From: Myxococcus xanthus
GTDB taxonomy: Bacteria > Myxococcota > Myxococcia > Myxococcales > Myxococcaceae
Direction: 5' to 3'
Assembly (NCBI RefSeq): GCF_006402735.1
Contig: NZ_CP017174.1
Location: 4,963,001-5,027,000, forward strand
DNA length: 64,000 nt
Below are positions 7,499 to 17,500 of the stretch, piece by piece. Position 1 is the stretch's first letter; each line of letters starts with the position of its first letter. The position numbers and the translations under genes were made by a program. A model generated the notes under the pieces. That model saw nothing but the letters and a program-made list of their open reading frames with translations. It did no database searches and was not told where the DNA came from.

Positions 7499-8770
7499 TC
7501 AGCGCCCCGTGGAGACCGCCGCGCCCGGACGCTCCGCGGCGGCGGCCTCCATGACCAGGTCCGCGTACCGGTTGACCGGATCTCCCGGCTGCGTGCCGTC
7601 CCGGTAGTAGAAGGTGTAGTCGTCCCAGGCCTCCGGCCGGGCGTCGTTGGAGAACATCCACAGCGCCCCCGCGCCGACGCCTTCCTTCCGCATGCACTCC
7701 AGCCAGCCGCGATAGAGCGCGCGCCGCTGTGACACGTCGAACGTGCCTTCGTTGCGCAGCCCCAGTTCGCCCACGAACAAGGGCTTGCCCAGGTTCCGGG
7801 CGATGGCGGCGTGCTCCCGAATCCACCGGGCGCCGGCCTCGGCCGTGTCGATGCCGCCCAGGCCCCAGGACTCTGGATAGAAGTGCACCGACGCGAAGTC
7901 GATGTACGGGGACGCCGTGTTGCGCGTGAAGCTGGCCCCCGGCGTGCGGAGCACCGGCGACCCGGAGCGGGACCAGAAGCCAGGGTCGTACCCGTCGGGA
8001 GAAGGCTCGAAGCCCTCCTCCCCCGTCCCCACCAGGTGGCCGGGCGCGTGCGTCTTCACCTCGCGCGCCACGTCATCAATCCACGCGCGCAGTCGCGCCC
8101 CTTCCTTGTCCAGCCCCCGTCCCCGCGGCTCGTTGAGCAGCTCCCAGGCCAGGACGGCCGGGTGGTCGCCGTAGCGGATGCCGTCCACCGTGTTCACCCG
8201 GTTGAGCAGCCGCGCCACGTGCGCCTTGTAGTGCGCCACCACCACCGGGTCGGTGAAGAACCGGGCATCCCCTTCCACGGGCCGGGGGAGGCCCGCCCAC
8301 TCCACGTACTGGCGCGCGCCCCCGTACGCATCCCAGTAGTTCCCCAGCGTCAGCACCAGGCGGACGCCATGGAACCGGGCGCGGGTGAGCACCCAATCCA
8401 GGCCGACCAGGGCCACCTCGTCGTACTCCAGCGGCGCCACCTGGATGGCGGTGTCCCCCACCTTCGACAGTGCGTCGTTGTGTCCGTTGGTGCGCAGCGC
8501 GCGCACGCCCAGCGCGGAGGCCTTGGCGAGCACCTCTTCCAGCACCGGGGACTCCGCCGCCCCCCGCCGCGCGTCCCGGGTGGCCTCTTCCTGTAGGAAG
8601 TAGGCGTTGAGCACCATGGCGCCGGACGGCAACCGGTCCAGGTGTTGCGCCGGGCCGCCCGAGCAGCTTGCGGCCACCGCCTCCAGCATGACCGGGTCCC
8701 CCTCTCCGCAGGCCCCCAGGAGGAAGGCGACGGCCGCGGAGGCAGTGGAGGTCCGGCGAGAAAGGGGCAT
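7499..8770 (-). CDS. GH5-like glycoside hydrolase lipoprotein (mannanase/cellulase type)
   Basis: A 423-residue lipoprotein with lipobox FLLGAC (Cys21). The body is a TIM-barrel glycosidase of the GH5 mannanase group: RTNGHND near the first strands, the acid/base glutamate in AWELLNEPRG, and the nucleophile glutamate in LFVGELGLRNEG. It should cut a beta-1,4-linked polysaccharide such as mannan at the cell surface. The same minus-strand frame is open to 13438, but that upstream part is only the antisense of the ABC genes. The start at 8770 is where a signal peptide begins. It converges with the response regulator. Confidence 0.82.
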   Translation of the reverse strand: MPLSRRTSTASAAVAFLLGACGEGDPVMLEAVAASCSGGPAQHLDRLPSGAMVLNAYFLQEEATRDARRGAAESPVLEEVLAKASALGVRALRTNGHNDALSKVGDTAIQVAPLEYDEVALVGLDWVLTRARFHGVRLVLTLGNYWDAYGGARQYVEWAGLPRPVEGDARFFTDPVVVAHYKAHVARLLNRVNTVDGIRYGDHPAVLAWELLNEPRGRGLDKEGARLRAWIDDVAREVKTHAPGHLVGTGEEGFEPSPDGYDPGFWSRSGSPVLRTPGASFTRNTASPYIDFASVHFYPESWGLGGIDTAEAGARWIREHAAIARNLGKPLFVGELGLRNEGTFDVSQRRALYRGWLECMRKEGVGAGALWMFSNDARPEAWDDYTFYYRDGTQPGDPVNRYADLVMEAAAAERPGAAVSTGR

Positions 8771-8836
8771 GCCTACATGGTAACGACGCCACGCGCTCCA
8801 CGCATCGGTCCCGAGGACTGGGCTAGGTTCGCCGCC

Positions 8837-9718
8837 ATGGACCTCAGACTGGAAGGCGTGTCGAAGACGTACCCCAACGGCACCCGTGCGTTGCAGGGTG
8901 TCAACCTCACCATTCCGCGCGGAATGTTCGGGTTGCTCGGACCGAACGGCGCCGGCAAGTCCACGCTGATGCGCAGCATCGCCACGCTGCAGGACGTGGA
9001 TGCGGGCACCATGACCTTCGACGGCATCGACCTGCGCCGGGACAAGGACCGGCTGCGCGAGGTGCTGGGTTACCTCCCACAGGACTTCGGCGTGTACCCC
9101 AAGGTGACGGCCTGGGACATGCTGGACCATCTGGCCCAGCTCAAGGGCCTGGCCCAGCGCGGCCCGCGCCATGACACGGTGAAGGCGCTCCTCCAGAAGA
9201 CGAACCTCTGGGAGCATCGCGACCGGCGGCTCGGTGGATTCTCTGGCGGCATGAAGCAGCGCTTCGGCATCGCCCAGGCCCTGCTCGGCAATCCCAAGCT
9301 GCTCATCGTGGACGAGCCCACCGCCGGGCTCGACCCCGCCGAGCGCTTCCGCTTCCACAACCTGCTGGCGGAGATCAGCACCGACGTGGTGGTGCTGCTG
9401 TCCACGCACATCGTCTCCGACGTGGCGGACCTCTGTCAGAACATGGCCATCCTCGCCCAGGGGAACGTCGTGGCCAGCGGCCACCCGCTGAAGCTGGTGG
9501 AGTCCCTGCACCAGCGCGTGTGGAAGCGCTTCGTCACCCACCAGGAGGAACTGGACGCGCTCATGAAGCAGTTGGAGGTCATCGCCGTGCGGCGCGTGGC
9601 TGGCCAGCGACTGGTCCACGTCTACGCGGAGTCCCCGCCAGAGGGCTTCGAGCCCGCCAGCCCCGACCTGGAGGACGTCTACTTCCACGCGCTCGCCCGG
9701 GCGACCAAGCAGTCCTGA
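8837..9718 (+). CDS. ABC transporter ATP-binding protein
   Basis: A 293-residue ABC ATPase with Walker A GPNGAGKST, signature FSGGMKQR, Walker B LLIVDEPTAGLDP and H-loop LSTHIVSD. The order and spacing match ATPases of ABC-2 exporters. The permease fusion starts 9 bases downstream, so the two form one transporter. The ATG at 8837 was preferred because the ABC fold begins there (MDLRLEGVSKTYPNG). An in-frame ATG at 8777 would add 20 unrelated residues and nearly abut the divergent glycosidase start. Confidence 0.92.
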   Translation: MDLRLEGVSKTYPNGTRALQGVNLTIPRGMFGLLGPNGAGKSTLMRSIATLQDVDAGTMTFDGIDLRRDKDRLREVLGYLPQDFGVYPKVTAWDMLDHLAQLKGLAQRGPRHDTVKALLQKTNLWEHRDRRLGGFSGGMKQRFGIAQALLGNPKLLIVDEPTAGLDPAERFRFHNLLAEISTDVVVLLSTHIVSDVADLCQNMAILAQGNVVASGHPLKLVESLHQRVWKRFVTHQEELDALMKQLEVIAVRRVAGQRLVHVYAESPPEGFEPASPDLEDVYFHALARATKQS

Positions 9719-9727
9719 GGGCACGCC

Positions 9728-12700
9728 ATGCTCACCGCCCTCCTGACCTTCGAACTGCGGCGCCGGATGAAGATGATCTCCACCTGGGTCTACGCCCTGG
9801 TGCTGGCCGCCGCCGCCGCGATGATAACGCTGGCGATTGGCGCCGTGTTCAAGGGGTTCTCGGTGACGTCGGGCCCGGAGCTGGTCCGCGTCAACAGCCC
9901 GCACACCATCTTCTACTTCACCACCGGCATGGCCTACGTCGGCCTCTTCATGGTGGCCGCCGTCTTCGGCCAGGCCGCCTACCAGGACTTCGGCCACAAC
10001 ACGTGGATGCTCATCTTCACGAAGAACGTGAAGAAGGGCCCGTACCTGCTCGGCCGGTTCCTGGGCGCGTACCTCTTCAGCGCGGTGCTGATGCTGGCCA
10101 TCATCCCCGGGCTGCTGGTGGGCGCCGCGGGCGTGTGGCTGGTGGATGCCGAGCGGCTCGCTCCGTTCCAGCTCACTTCCTACCTCTGGCCCTACGTCGT
10201 CGGCGTCTGGCCCACGCTCTTCTTCGCCGGCGCCGTCTTCTTCTCGCTGGCCGCCCTGACGCGGCGCATGGCCCCCGTGTACGTGGGCGTCGTGGTGCTG
10301 GTGATGGGGTACCTGGTGCTCAGCGCCGCCATGTCCGACGTGCAGCACCAGGACCTGGCGTCCCTGCTGGACCCGTTCGGCTTCCTCACCTTCGAGAACG
10401 CGACCCGCTACTGGACGGCGGCCGAGCGCAACCGGGACCACGTCCCCTTCGCCGGGCTGCTGCTCGCCAACCGGCTGCTGTGGAGCGCGGTGGGCGCCGC
10501 GATACTGGGGCTGGCGGTCCTGCGCTTCCGCACCACCGTGGAGGAGCAGCGGGGACGCGGCACGCGCAAGGAGACGGCGGCCTCCGCCCCAGCCGCCATC
10601 CCCACCACCGTGGCGGCGCCCACGACGGGCAGCTGGCTGCGCACGGCCTTCGCCACCTCCTGGCTGGCCTACCGCGACATTCTCCGCTCCCCGGTGTTCT
10701 GGTCCTTCGTCGTGGCGGCGCTGGCCTTGGGCACCATGGGGATCTCCCTCTCGAAGCAGATATTCGGCACCGCCACCTGGCCGGTGACGTGGCAGGTGCT
10801 GGAGACGGCCACGCGAACGTTCCAGCCCTTCCTGCTCATCACCATCACCTTCTATGCGGGTGAGCTGGTGTGGAAGGAGCGCGACGCGGGGCTGGCCGAC
10901 ATCGTGGACGTCACGCGCGTGCCGTCCTGGGTCACCTATGGCGCGAAGCTGGGGGCGCTGCTGCTCGTGGCCTTCTCGCTCAAGGCCGTGGCGCTGGTGT
11001 CCGCGCTGCTGTCCCAGGTGCTTCGCGGCTACTTCGACATCGAGTGGAACCTCTACGCCAAGCAGCTCTTCCTGCTGGACTTCCCGCATGACGCGCTGCT
11101 GTGCGTGCTGGCCTTCTTCGCGCAGGTGCTCATCCATCAGAAGTACCTGGCGTACCTGGTGATGGTGCTCTACTTCGTCCTCCAGGCCGCGCTGGGTCTG
11201 ATGGGCGTGGAAGACGCGCTGGTCCGCTACGGCTCCGAGCCCACGCTCCGTTACTCCGACCTGAACCGGTTCGGCAGCAACATCCCCGCGCTCGTATGGC
11301 ACCGTGTCTACTGGTACGGGCTGGCCGCGCTGCTCGTGGCGGTGGGCTACCTGCTCACCGTCCGAGGCCGGGAGGCGCGTTGGAAGCAGCGCTGGGCGGC
11401 GGCCAAGGCGCGGCGCACGGGCGCGTGGACGGCGGCCGCGGCGCTGTCGCTCTGCGTCTTCGTCGGGGCGGGCGCGTTCATCTACTACAACACCCACATC
11501 CTCAACCCGTACATCACGAAGAAGGACCGGGAGCGGCAGCAGGCCCGCTACGAAAAGGAATACGCGTCCTACGCCGCCCTGCCCCACCCGCGCATCACCG
11601 CCGCGAAGGTCACCTTCCACATCCACCCGGAAGAACTGCGCCTGGAGGCCCTGGGCAGCTACCGCATCCGCAACAAGACAGCCGTGCCCATCTCCAAGGT
11701 GATGCTCAGCCTGCCGGACGACGCCCGGGTGCGCGGCCTGTCCCTGGCCGGCGTGACGAAGCCCGCGATGCATGACGCCGAGCTCGGCATCTTCGTCTAC
11801 GAGCTGCCCACGCCGCTGGCGCCCGGCGCCGATTCCGCCATCGTGTTCGATCTGGAGTTCGGCACGAAGGGCTTCACGCACGGTGGGGCACGCACGGACA
11901 TCGTGGGCAACGGCACCTTCTTCAACAACATGAACCTGCCGGTGCTGGGCTACCAGAAGGGCGCCGAGCTGGAGGACGACCGGGACCGCAAGGACTACGA
12001 CCTGCCGCCTCGCGAGCGCATGCCGGACCGCGACGACCCGAAGGCGAAGCAGGACAACTACATCCGCCAGGACTCGGACTTCATCGCCTTCGAGGCCACG
12101 GTGAGCACGGCGAAGGACCAGATTGCCATTGCCCCGGGCTACCTGGAGAAGGAGTGGACCGAGGGCAACCGCCGCTTCTTCCACTACCGGATGGACAAAC
12201 CCATCCTCAACTTCTTCTCCGTCCTGTCCGCGCGCTACGAGGTGATGCGCGACACGTGGCGAGACGTGAAGTTGGAGATCTACCACCACCCCACGCACAC
12301 CTTCGCGCTGGACCGGATGATGCGCGGCATGAAGGACACGCTGGAGTACTGCAGCGAAAACTTCGGGCCGTATCAGCACCGGCAGGCCCGCATCCTGGAG
12401 TTCCCCCGCTACGAGAGCTTCGCCCAGGCCTTCCCCAATACGATTCCGTATTCGGAGGCGCTGGGCTTCATCGCCCGCGTGGAGGACGGACGCGCCGACG
12501 ACGTGGACTACCCGTACTACGTCACCGCGCACGAGATTGCCCACCAGTGGTGGGCGCACCAGGTGGTGGGCGCGCGCGCACAGGGCGCCACGATGACGTC
12601 GGAGACGATGTCGCAGTACGCCGCGCTGATGGTGATGAAGCACCGCTTCGGGCCGAAGAAGATGAAGCGCTTCCTCAAGTTCGAGCTGGACCGCTACCTC

Positions 12701-13333
12701 GCTGGCCGCGCGTTCGAATCGAAGAAGGAGGTGCCGCTGGCACGGGTGGAACAGCAGCAGATGTACATCCACTACCAGAAGGGCAGCCTCGTCATGTACG
12801 CGCTGCAGGACTTCATCGGCGAGGATCGGGTGAACCGCGCCCTGCGCCGCTACGTGGAGAAGGTCCGCTTCCAGGGCCCGCCGTACACCGGCTCCTCCGA
12901 GCTGCTGGGCTTCCTCCGGGAAGAGACGCCGCCGGAGTACCAGTACCTCATCGAGGACCTGTTCGAGACCATCACCCTCTATGACAACCGCGCCGTCTCC
13001 GCGCAGGTGCGGCAGAACGACAAGGGCACCTGGGACGTCACCCTCAAGGTGAAGTCGAAGAAGTACCGCGCCGATGAGAAGGGCGAACAGACGGAGGTGG
13101 ACTTCAACGACTGGATGGACGTTGGCGCGCTCGACGAGCGCGGCGAGGCCGTCTTCCTGGAGAAGCGCCGGGTGACGAAGGGCGAATCGGAGCTCACCTT
13201 CACCGTTCCCGTGAAGCCCGTCCAGGTGGGCATCGACCCGCTCAACGTGCTCATCGACCGCACGTCCACCGACAACGTGACGGAGCCCACCGTCGCGTCC
13301 GCGGTAGCGCTGGGGAGCCCGTCCACGCCCTGA
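9728..13333 (+). CDS. ABC-2 permease fused to an M1-family metallopeptidase
   Basis: A 1201-residue fusion. The N-terminal half (about 1-610) has many hydrophobic segments arranged as two ABC-2 permease units, one starting near residue 1 and one near residue 300, plus a last membrane helix near 580-600. The C-terminal half (about 625-1190) resembles M1 aminopeptidases, with the zinc motif HEIAHQWWAHQ and a third ligand glutamate in MTSETMSQY. The GxMEN exopeptidase motif is replaced by TIPYSEALGF, so aminopeptidase activity should not be assumed. The peptidase part probably faces the periplasm. With the ATPase upstream it forms a transporter carrying its own peptidase; the substrate is unknown. 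Confidence 0.88.
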   Translation: MLTALLTFELRRRMKMISTWVYALVLAAAAAMITLAIGAVFKGFSVTSGPELVRVNSPHTIFYFTTGMAYVGLFMVAAVFGQAAYQDFGHNTWMLIFTKNVKKGPYLLGRFLGAYLFSAVLMLAIIPGLLVGAAGVWLVDAERLAPFQLTSYLWPYVVGVWPTLFFAGAVFFSLAALTRRMAPVYVGVVVLVMGYLVLSAAMSDVQHQDLASLLDPFGFLTFENATRYWTAAERNRDHVPFAGLLLANRLLWSAVGAAILGLAVLRFRTTVEEQRGRGTRKETAASAPAAIPTTVAAPTTGSWLRTAFATSWLAYRDILRSPVFWSFVVAALALGTMGISLSKQIFGTATWPVTWQVLETATRTFQPFLLITITFYAGELVWKERDAGLADIVDVTRVPSWVTYGAKLGALLLVAFSLKAVALVSALLSQVLRGYFDIEWNLYAKQLFLLDFPHDALLCVLAFFAQVLIHQKYLAYLVMVLYFVLQAALGLMGVEDALVRYGSEPTLRYSDLNRFGSNIPALVWHRVYWYGLAALLVAVGYLLTVRGREARWKQRWAAAKARRTGAWTAAAALSLCVFVGAGAFIYYNTHILNPYITKKDRERQQARYEKEYASYAALPHPRITAAKVTFHIHPEELRLEALGSYRIRNKTAVPISKVMLSLPDDARVRGLSLAGVTKPAMHDAELGIFVYELPTPLAPGADSAIVFDLEFGTKGFTHGGARTDIVGNGTFFNNMNLPVLGYQKGAELEDDRDRKDYDLPPRERMPDRDDPKAKQDNYIRQDSDFIAFEATVSTAKDQIAIAPGYLEKEWTEGNRRFFHYRMDKPILNFFSVLSARYEVMRDTWRDVKLEIYHHPTHTFALDRMMRGMKDTLEYCSENFGPYQHRQARILEFPRYESFAQAFPNTIPYSEALGFIARVEDGRADDVDYPYYVTAHEIAHQWWAHQVVGARAQGATMTSETMSQYAALMVMKHRFGPKKMKRFLKFELDRYLAGRAFESKKEVPLARVEQQQMYIHYQKGSLVMYALQDFIGEDRVNRALRRYVEKVRFQGPPYTGSSELLGFLREETPPEYQYLIEDLFETITLYDNRAVSAQVRQNDKGTWDVTLKVKSKKYRADEKGEQTEVDFNDWMDVGALDERGEAVFLEKRRVTKGESELTFTVPVKPVQVGIDPLNVLIDRTSTDNVTEPTVASAVALGSPSTP

Positions 13334-13337
13334 CGGG

Positions 13338-13874
13338 TCAGCTCCAGCGAATGCGCAGGTCGAAGCCGTCGGGCGGCTCGTAGCGTTCCACGTTCGCCTG
13401 GGGCTCGGTGGCGCCGGCCTGCCGCAGCGCACCTTCACAGGTGCCCGCGGCGGCCTCCGCCGGGAAGGGGTAGCCCCGGAAGCGGACGCGCCAGTCCGCC
13501 GGGCCCAGGGATTCCACCTGGATGTCCACCGGGGAGAAGACGGAGCTGAAGCTCAGCGACACGCGCTTCATGGCGCGCTCGGGCCCGGCCACCTTGAGGG
13601 CAATGCCCACCACCTTGCCCACCAGGGTGTCGAAGTAGCTGCGCACCAGCTCCCGCCCCAGGGTCCGGTAGGCCGACTTACGGTCCATGCCCTGGTAGCG
13701 GTAGCGCACCGTCGCGTCCTGACAACCCGCGAACACGGCCGCGGGATAGGTGGCGCGGGGCTTGTCCATGTCGAAGCCCGCGGCCAGGAACTCGGCCTGG
13801 AGCTTCGCGTCGGGCTGCGCCATGCGGACCAGGGATTCGAACAACGTTGATTGAACAGTGACTTCGGCTGGCAT
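13338..13874 (-). CDS. DUF2378 / TIGR02265 family protein
   Basis: A 178-residue protein recognised as a member of the myxobacterial paralogous family DUF2378 (TIGR02265). It shows FDMDKPRATYPAAVFAGC near the N-terminus, the central RTLGRELVRSYFDTLVGK and a C-terminal ERYEPPDGFDLRIRW. Myxobacteria carry many copies, and no biochemical function is known to me. No signal peptide or membrane helix is present, so it is probably cytoplasmic. It converges with the ABC fusion gene, 4 bp away, and ends the conserved part before the lipopeptide cluster. Confidence 0.8.
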   Translation of the reverse strand: MPAEVTVQSTLFESLVRMAQPDAKLQAEFLAAGFDMDKPRATYPAAVFAGCQDATVRYRYQGMDRKSAYRTLGRELVRSYFDTLVGKVVGIALKVAGPERAMKRVSLSFSSVFSPVDIQVESLGPADWRVRFRGYPFPAEAAAGTCEGALRQAGATEPQANVERYEPPDGFDLRIRWS

Positions 13875-14506
13875 CGGTGGCGCGGCACCCTAGAGAAGTC
13901 AAGCGGCTCGGGAAAGCGGATGCACCGGCGTTGTTTGACTCGCCAACGTCCGCGCTCAATCGCCGCGAAGGCCGCAGTGGTCTGGCAGTTGGAGCCGGGC
14001 CAGCAGCGTGGGCGGCATCCCCCACTCCACGGGCGTGAAGTAGACCTGGATGCCTCACATCACTCCCGATGTCTCAGTGAGTGAGAATGAATCATCCAAC
14101 CCGGCGACGAAGCTGTCCTTGTGACATGCGGCGACACAAGCGTCTCGCGAGTCGAGAATCCGGAGCAACAGCCCGAAGTCGCTCCCAGCGGCCGTATTCC
14201 GATTCATGACGGAAGACGCGCACTGGCAAGGGAGCAAGGGACACGGCGGAGCCTCACAAGTGTCAGACAGTCCTGAGAGGATGTCCCCGGGCGCCAATGC
14301 CAGAGGGGGAGCCCCGCGCGACATCCGTAACAGGAATTGGGTGAAGAAACCTGGCCTCGACCGTTTCTCACCAACTTGAGACGTCGTGTCCCAGAGGGCA
14401 CGCGGCTGTGACACATGCTGTAACCCATTCATACACAACCAATCTCGAGAGTTAAGAATACAGCCTTGGCTTTACGAGCAATCCGCTATTGGCGTAGGTT
14501 TTAGAT
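13875..14506. other. Non-coding region upstream of the lipopeptide cluster
   Basis: This 632-bp stretch is visibly less GC-rich than its neighbours. It must carry the promoter for mchA, since no gene on that strand precedes it, but no convincing -35/-10 pair was found. No strong ribosome binding site precedes the ATG at 14507 (TAGG at about 10 bases). A short coding-like remnant lies at 13956-14054. The other open frames here have no coding character. Confidence 0.6.
13956..14054 (-). pseudogene. Possible 32-residue remnant of a decayed gene
   Basis: Between two in-frame stops on the minus strand is a 32-codon stretch containing VYFTPVEWGMPPTLLARL. About 28 of 32 codons end in G or C, while about 15 of 32 have G or C in the second position, the pattern of real genes in this genome. 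It has no start codon and no continuation upstream. It may be the end of a gene lost when the adjacent cluster was inserted or rearranged. The parent family was not identified. Confidence 0.3.
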
Positions 14507-17500
14507 ATGAGCGCAGTGTCCAATATTGAGCACGACCCCATCGCAATCATTGGCATCGGCTGCCGCTTTCCAGGGGGCGCTAAGTCACCGCGCCACCTCT
14601 GGGAGCTGCTCACCCAGGGCCGCTGCGCCATCGTAGAAGTCCCGAAGGAGCGCTGGGACCACCGCCGGTACTACGACCCGGACCCAGACAAGCCAGGCAA
14701 GACGTATGTGCGGGCGGGAGGCTTCCTGCAGGAGGCCATCGACACGTTCGACGCGGCCTTCTTCTCCATTTCGCCCCGGGAGGCGGCGACGCTCGATCCG
14801 CAGCAGCGGCTGCTCGCGGAGGTGGCGTGGGAGAGCCTGGAGGACGCGGGCCTTCCGGCGGACAAGCTCGCGGGCAGCCCCACGGGGGTCTACGTCGGCG
14901 GGTTCATGCTGGACAGCATGCTCACGCACATGGGGCCGATGAACCGCGAGCTCATCGGACCGCACACGGCGGTGGGCTCGACGATGACGGTGCTCTCCAA
15001 CCGCCTGTCGTACATGTTCGACTTCCAGGGGCCGAGCATCTCCCTGGACACGGCGTGTTCCTCGTCGATGGTCGCCGTCCACCTGGCGTGCCAGGACCTG
15101 CGGAACGGCACCACGTCACTGGCGCTGGCGGGTGGCGTCAACGTCATGTTCCGGCCCGAGATCTTCGTGGCCATGAGCAAGGGCAAGTTCCTGTCGGCGG
15201 ACGGGTACTCCAAGAGCTTTGATACCCGCGCGGACGGCTACGGCCGTGGCGAGGGCGCCGGCATCGTGGTGCTCAAGCGGCTCTCCGACGCGGTCCGAGA
15301 TCAGGACCGCGTCTACGCCGTCATTCGAGGAACGGGCGTCAACCAGGACGGACACAGCGAGTCCATGACGGCGCCGAGCTCTCGCGCGCAGGAAGCGCTG
15401 ATTCGCCGCGTCTGCGCCAGCGCCGCGCTGGACCCCACTGAAATCCATGCCTTCGAAGCCCATGGCACGGGCACCGCCGTGGGTGACCCGGCGGAGCTGG
15501 GAGGCCTGGGCGCTGTCTCCAAGCGCGAGGACGGCCAGGGACCGTGGGTCGGCTCGCTCAAGGCCAACATCGGGCACCTGGAGGCAGCGGCCGGCGTGGC
15601 CGGGCTGATCAAGGCGAGCTTGTGCCTGCAGCACCGGCAGCTGCCCCCGCAGGCCAACCTGCGCAACCTCAACCCCGCCATCCCCTTCGACACGCTGGGC
15701 ATCCGCATCCCGCGCGCGCTCGAAACGCTCGCGCCCCGCCAGGACGAGCCGCTGCGGATGGGCGTCAACTCCTTCGGCTACGGCGGCACCAACGCCCACT
15801 GCGTCATCGAGCAGGCGCCCTCCGCCGAGTCGCAGGCCCGCGCCGACGGCCCCCCGGCGCCGCTGCTGCTCCCCCTCTCCGCCCGCAGCCCCGAGGCCCT
15901 GCGCGCCCTGGCCCAGTCCTACGCGGAGATGCTCGCCGCTCCGGCGTCGGCCTCGCTGTCGGACATCTGCTTCTCCGCGGCCACGCGCCGCGCCCACCAT
16001 GAGCACCGGCTGGCGCTGCTGGCGACGGAGGACGTGGCCGACCTGACGGCGCGGCTGACGTCCTTCGCGTCGGGCAACCCCGCCGAACTGGGCACTTCCG
16101 GCCGAACGCTCCAGGCCGCGGATGCCCGGCCCGTCTTCGTGTTCACCGGCATGGGGCCCCAGTGGTGGGCCATGGGCCGGGAGCTCTACGCGCAGGATGC
16201 GCTCTTCCGCGCCACCCTGGACCGCTGCGACGCCCTCTTCCAGCGGCTGGCGGGTTGGTCGCTGCTGGAGCAGATGCTCGCGGACGAGAAGTCCTCCAAC
16301 ATGGCGCGGACGGACATCGCGCAGCCCGCGAACACGTTCCTCCAGATTGGCTTGCTGGAGATGTGGCGACGCGCGGGCATCACGCCCGCGGCGGTGATTG
16401 GCCACAGCGCGGGTGAGGTCGCGTCGGCCTATGCCGCCGGCCGCTTCACGCTGGAGCAGGCCATACTCGTCATCTACGAGCGCAGCCGCATCCAGGCCAA
16501 GGCCGCGGGACAGGGCAAGATGGCCGCCGTGGGCCTCTCTGAGGAAGGCGCGCGCGCCGCCATCCGGGGGCGTGAGGACCTGGTGTCCATCGCCGCCATC
16601 AACGGCCCCAACGCGGTGACGCTGTCGGGTGACGCGAAGGCCATCGAGGAGATCGCCGCGGAGCTGGAGGCGCGCGGCGTGTTCCAGCGCATCCTGAAGG
16701 TCGAGGTGCCGTACCACAGCCCCGCCATGGAGGGCCTGAAGCCGGAGCTGCGCCGCTGCCTGGCCGCGCTGAAGCCTTCCGCCGGGCACCTGCCCACCTA
16801 CTCCACCGTCACGGGCGGGCGCATCGAAGGCATTGCCTACGACGCGGAATACTGGTGCGACAACATCCGCGAGCCCACGCTCTTCGCGAAGGCCGCGGGG
16901 CAGATGCTGAAGGACGGCTACCGGCTCTTCATCGAGCTGGGGCCCCACCCCGTGCTGCTGGCGTCCATCAAGGAATGCTGCGCGGAGGCCCGCGTCGAGG
17001 GCCGCGTCCTCACCTCCCTCCGGCGGCAGGAGCCCGAGCACAAGACGTTCATCAAGGCCGTGGCCGAGCTCTACGTCGCGGGCATTCCCATCGACTGGAG
17101 CGGCCTCTATCCGCAGGGCTCGCGTTACACCCCGCTCCCCACCTACCCCTGGCAGCGAGAGAGGCACTGGCACGAGTCGGAGGAGGCCCTTACGGACCGC
17201 CGGGGCTCGACCGAGCATTCGCTGCTCGGCCCCCGCGTCTCCGCGCCGTTGCCCACCTGGGAGCGCGGGCTGAACGCGCGCTTCCTGCCGTGCCTCCAGG
17301 ACCACCGCGTCCGGGGCTCGCTCGTCGTCCCTGGCGCTACCTACGTCGAGCTGGCGCTCGCCGTTCGCCGCGCCATGGGCCTCTCGGAACCGCATGCGCT
17401 GGAAGAGGTGCGGTTCGAGAACGCGCTCGTCGTCACCGGCCATGACGAGCCCGTCGTCCGGACCACGTACGACGAGGCGGCCCAGACGGTGACCATCTAC

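Noticed and set aside
8771-13438. Minus-strand open frame continuing upstream of the GH5-like gene for over 4.6 kb
   Set aside because: It is exactly antisense to the ABC ATPase and permease-peptidase genes, is full of Arg/His/Gly/Val repeats and has no domain. The real gene begins at 8770 with a signal peptide.
14055-14438. Minus-strand ORF in the region upstream of mchA
   Set aside because: Codon-position pattern does not look coding, there is no ribosome binding site, and no family was recognised.
14461-14506. Sigma54-like (GG/GC) and sigma70-like elements before mchA
   Set aside because: The GG-to-GC spacing is 8 rather than 10, and no -35/-10 pair matches well at a normal distance.
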